Origin: an uncultured Cellvibrio sp.
Lineage (GTDB): Bacteria; Pseudomonadota; Gammaproteobacteria; Pseudomonadales; Cellvibrionaceae
Length of the DNA stretch: 6,655 nucleotides
Reading direction: 5' to 3'
Assembly (NCBI GenBank): GCA_946482385.1
Contig: CAMLRI010000126.1
Span: 1-6,655 of the forward strand
Shown: in pieces, positions 6,601 to 6,655 of the stretch
Layout: each line of letters opens with the position of its first letter
How positions within the stretch are numbered: position 1 is the stretch's first letter
Made by a program: the position numbers and the translations under genes
Notes under the pieces: generated by a model
Databases searched by the model: none
What the model was told of the DNA's origin: nothing
The model's input: only the letters and a program-made list of their open reading frames with translations

Positions 6601-6655
6601 GGGCGGTTAGCTCAGTTGGTAGAGCAATGCCCTTACAAGGCATGGGTCACAAGTT
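6601..6655 (+). tRNA. tRNA-Val(UAC), 3' end cut off by window edge
   Basis: The first 55 bases of a tRNA are present. They comprise the acceptor 5' strand GGGCGGT, TA, the D-stem GCTC/GAGC with a GG-containing loop, the anticodon stem ATGCC/GGCAT and loop CTTACAA. The anticodon TAC (6634-6636) reads GUA and related valine codons. The variable loop GGGTC follows, then the start of the T-stem ACAAG and TT. The T-loop, acceptor 3' strand and CCA lie outside the window. All visible stems pair perfectly. Further tRNAs may follow beyond the edge. Confidence 0.93.

Overview
The window carries core housekeeping genes of a gammaproteobacterium. It has a bacterial SMC condensin rather than MukB, followed directly by zipA, an order I know from Pseudomonas and its relatives (smc-zipA-ligA). 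CcmH and CcmI are separate proteins rather than fused as in E. coli. Gene order and protein texture suggest a Pseudomonas/Cellvibrio-like lineage, perhaps Cellvibrionales. The genus is inferred from memory and was not tested by a search.

Layout, in the direction of minus-strand transcription (right to left): ccmH (6371-5820) and ccmI (5820-4537) overlap by one base (TAATG) and form a two-gene unit for cytochrome c maturation. A likely intrinsic terminator starts right after the ccmI stop. A 335-base intergenic region (4202-4536) follows, with several inverted repeats and a perfect TATAAT on the minus strand. Then come smc (4201-692) and, 26 bases later, zipA (665 to the left edge, 3' end cut off). 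At the right end, on the plus strand, a sigma70-type promoter with a GC-rich discriminator drives a tRNA-Val(UAC) gene that is cut by the window edge after 55 bases.

The genes work in three separate processes. SMC is the ATPase of the SMC-ScpAB condensin that organises and segregates the chromosome. ZipA tethers FtsZ to the inner membrane in the division ring, so smc-zipA probably forms one segregation/division operon. CcmH and CcmI handle reduction and delivery of apocytochrome c to the haem-ligation machinery in the periplasm. Their upstream neighbour is a divergent tRNA rather than ccmG/ccmF, so here they sit apart from the rest of the usual ccm cluster and seem to have their own promoter.

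I see no mobile element, CRISPR array, phage gene or obviously new system. The points most worth a second look are the detached ccmHI pair, the very acidic tyrosine-rich ZipA linker, and the structured ccmI-smc intergenic region.
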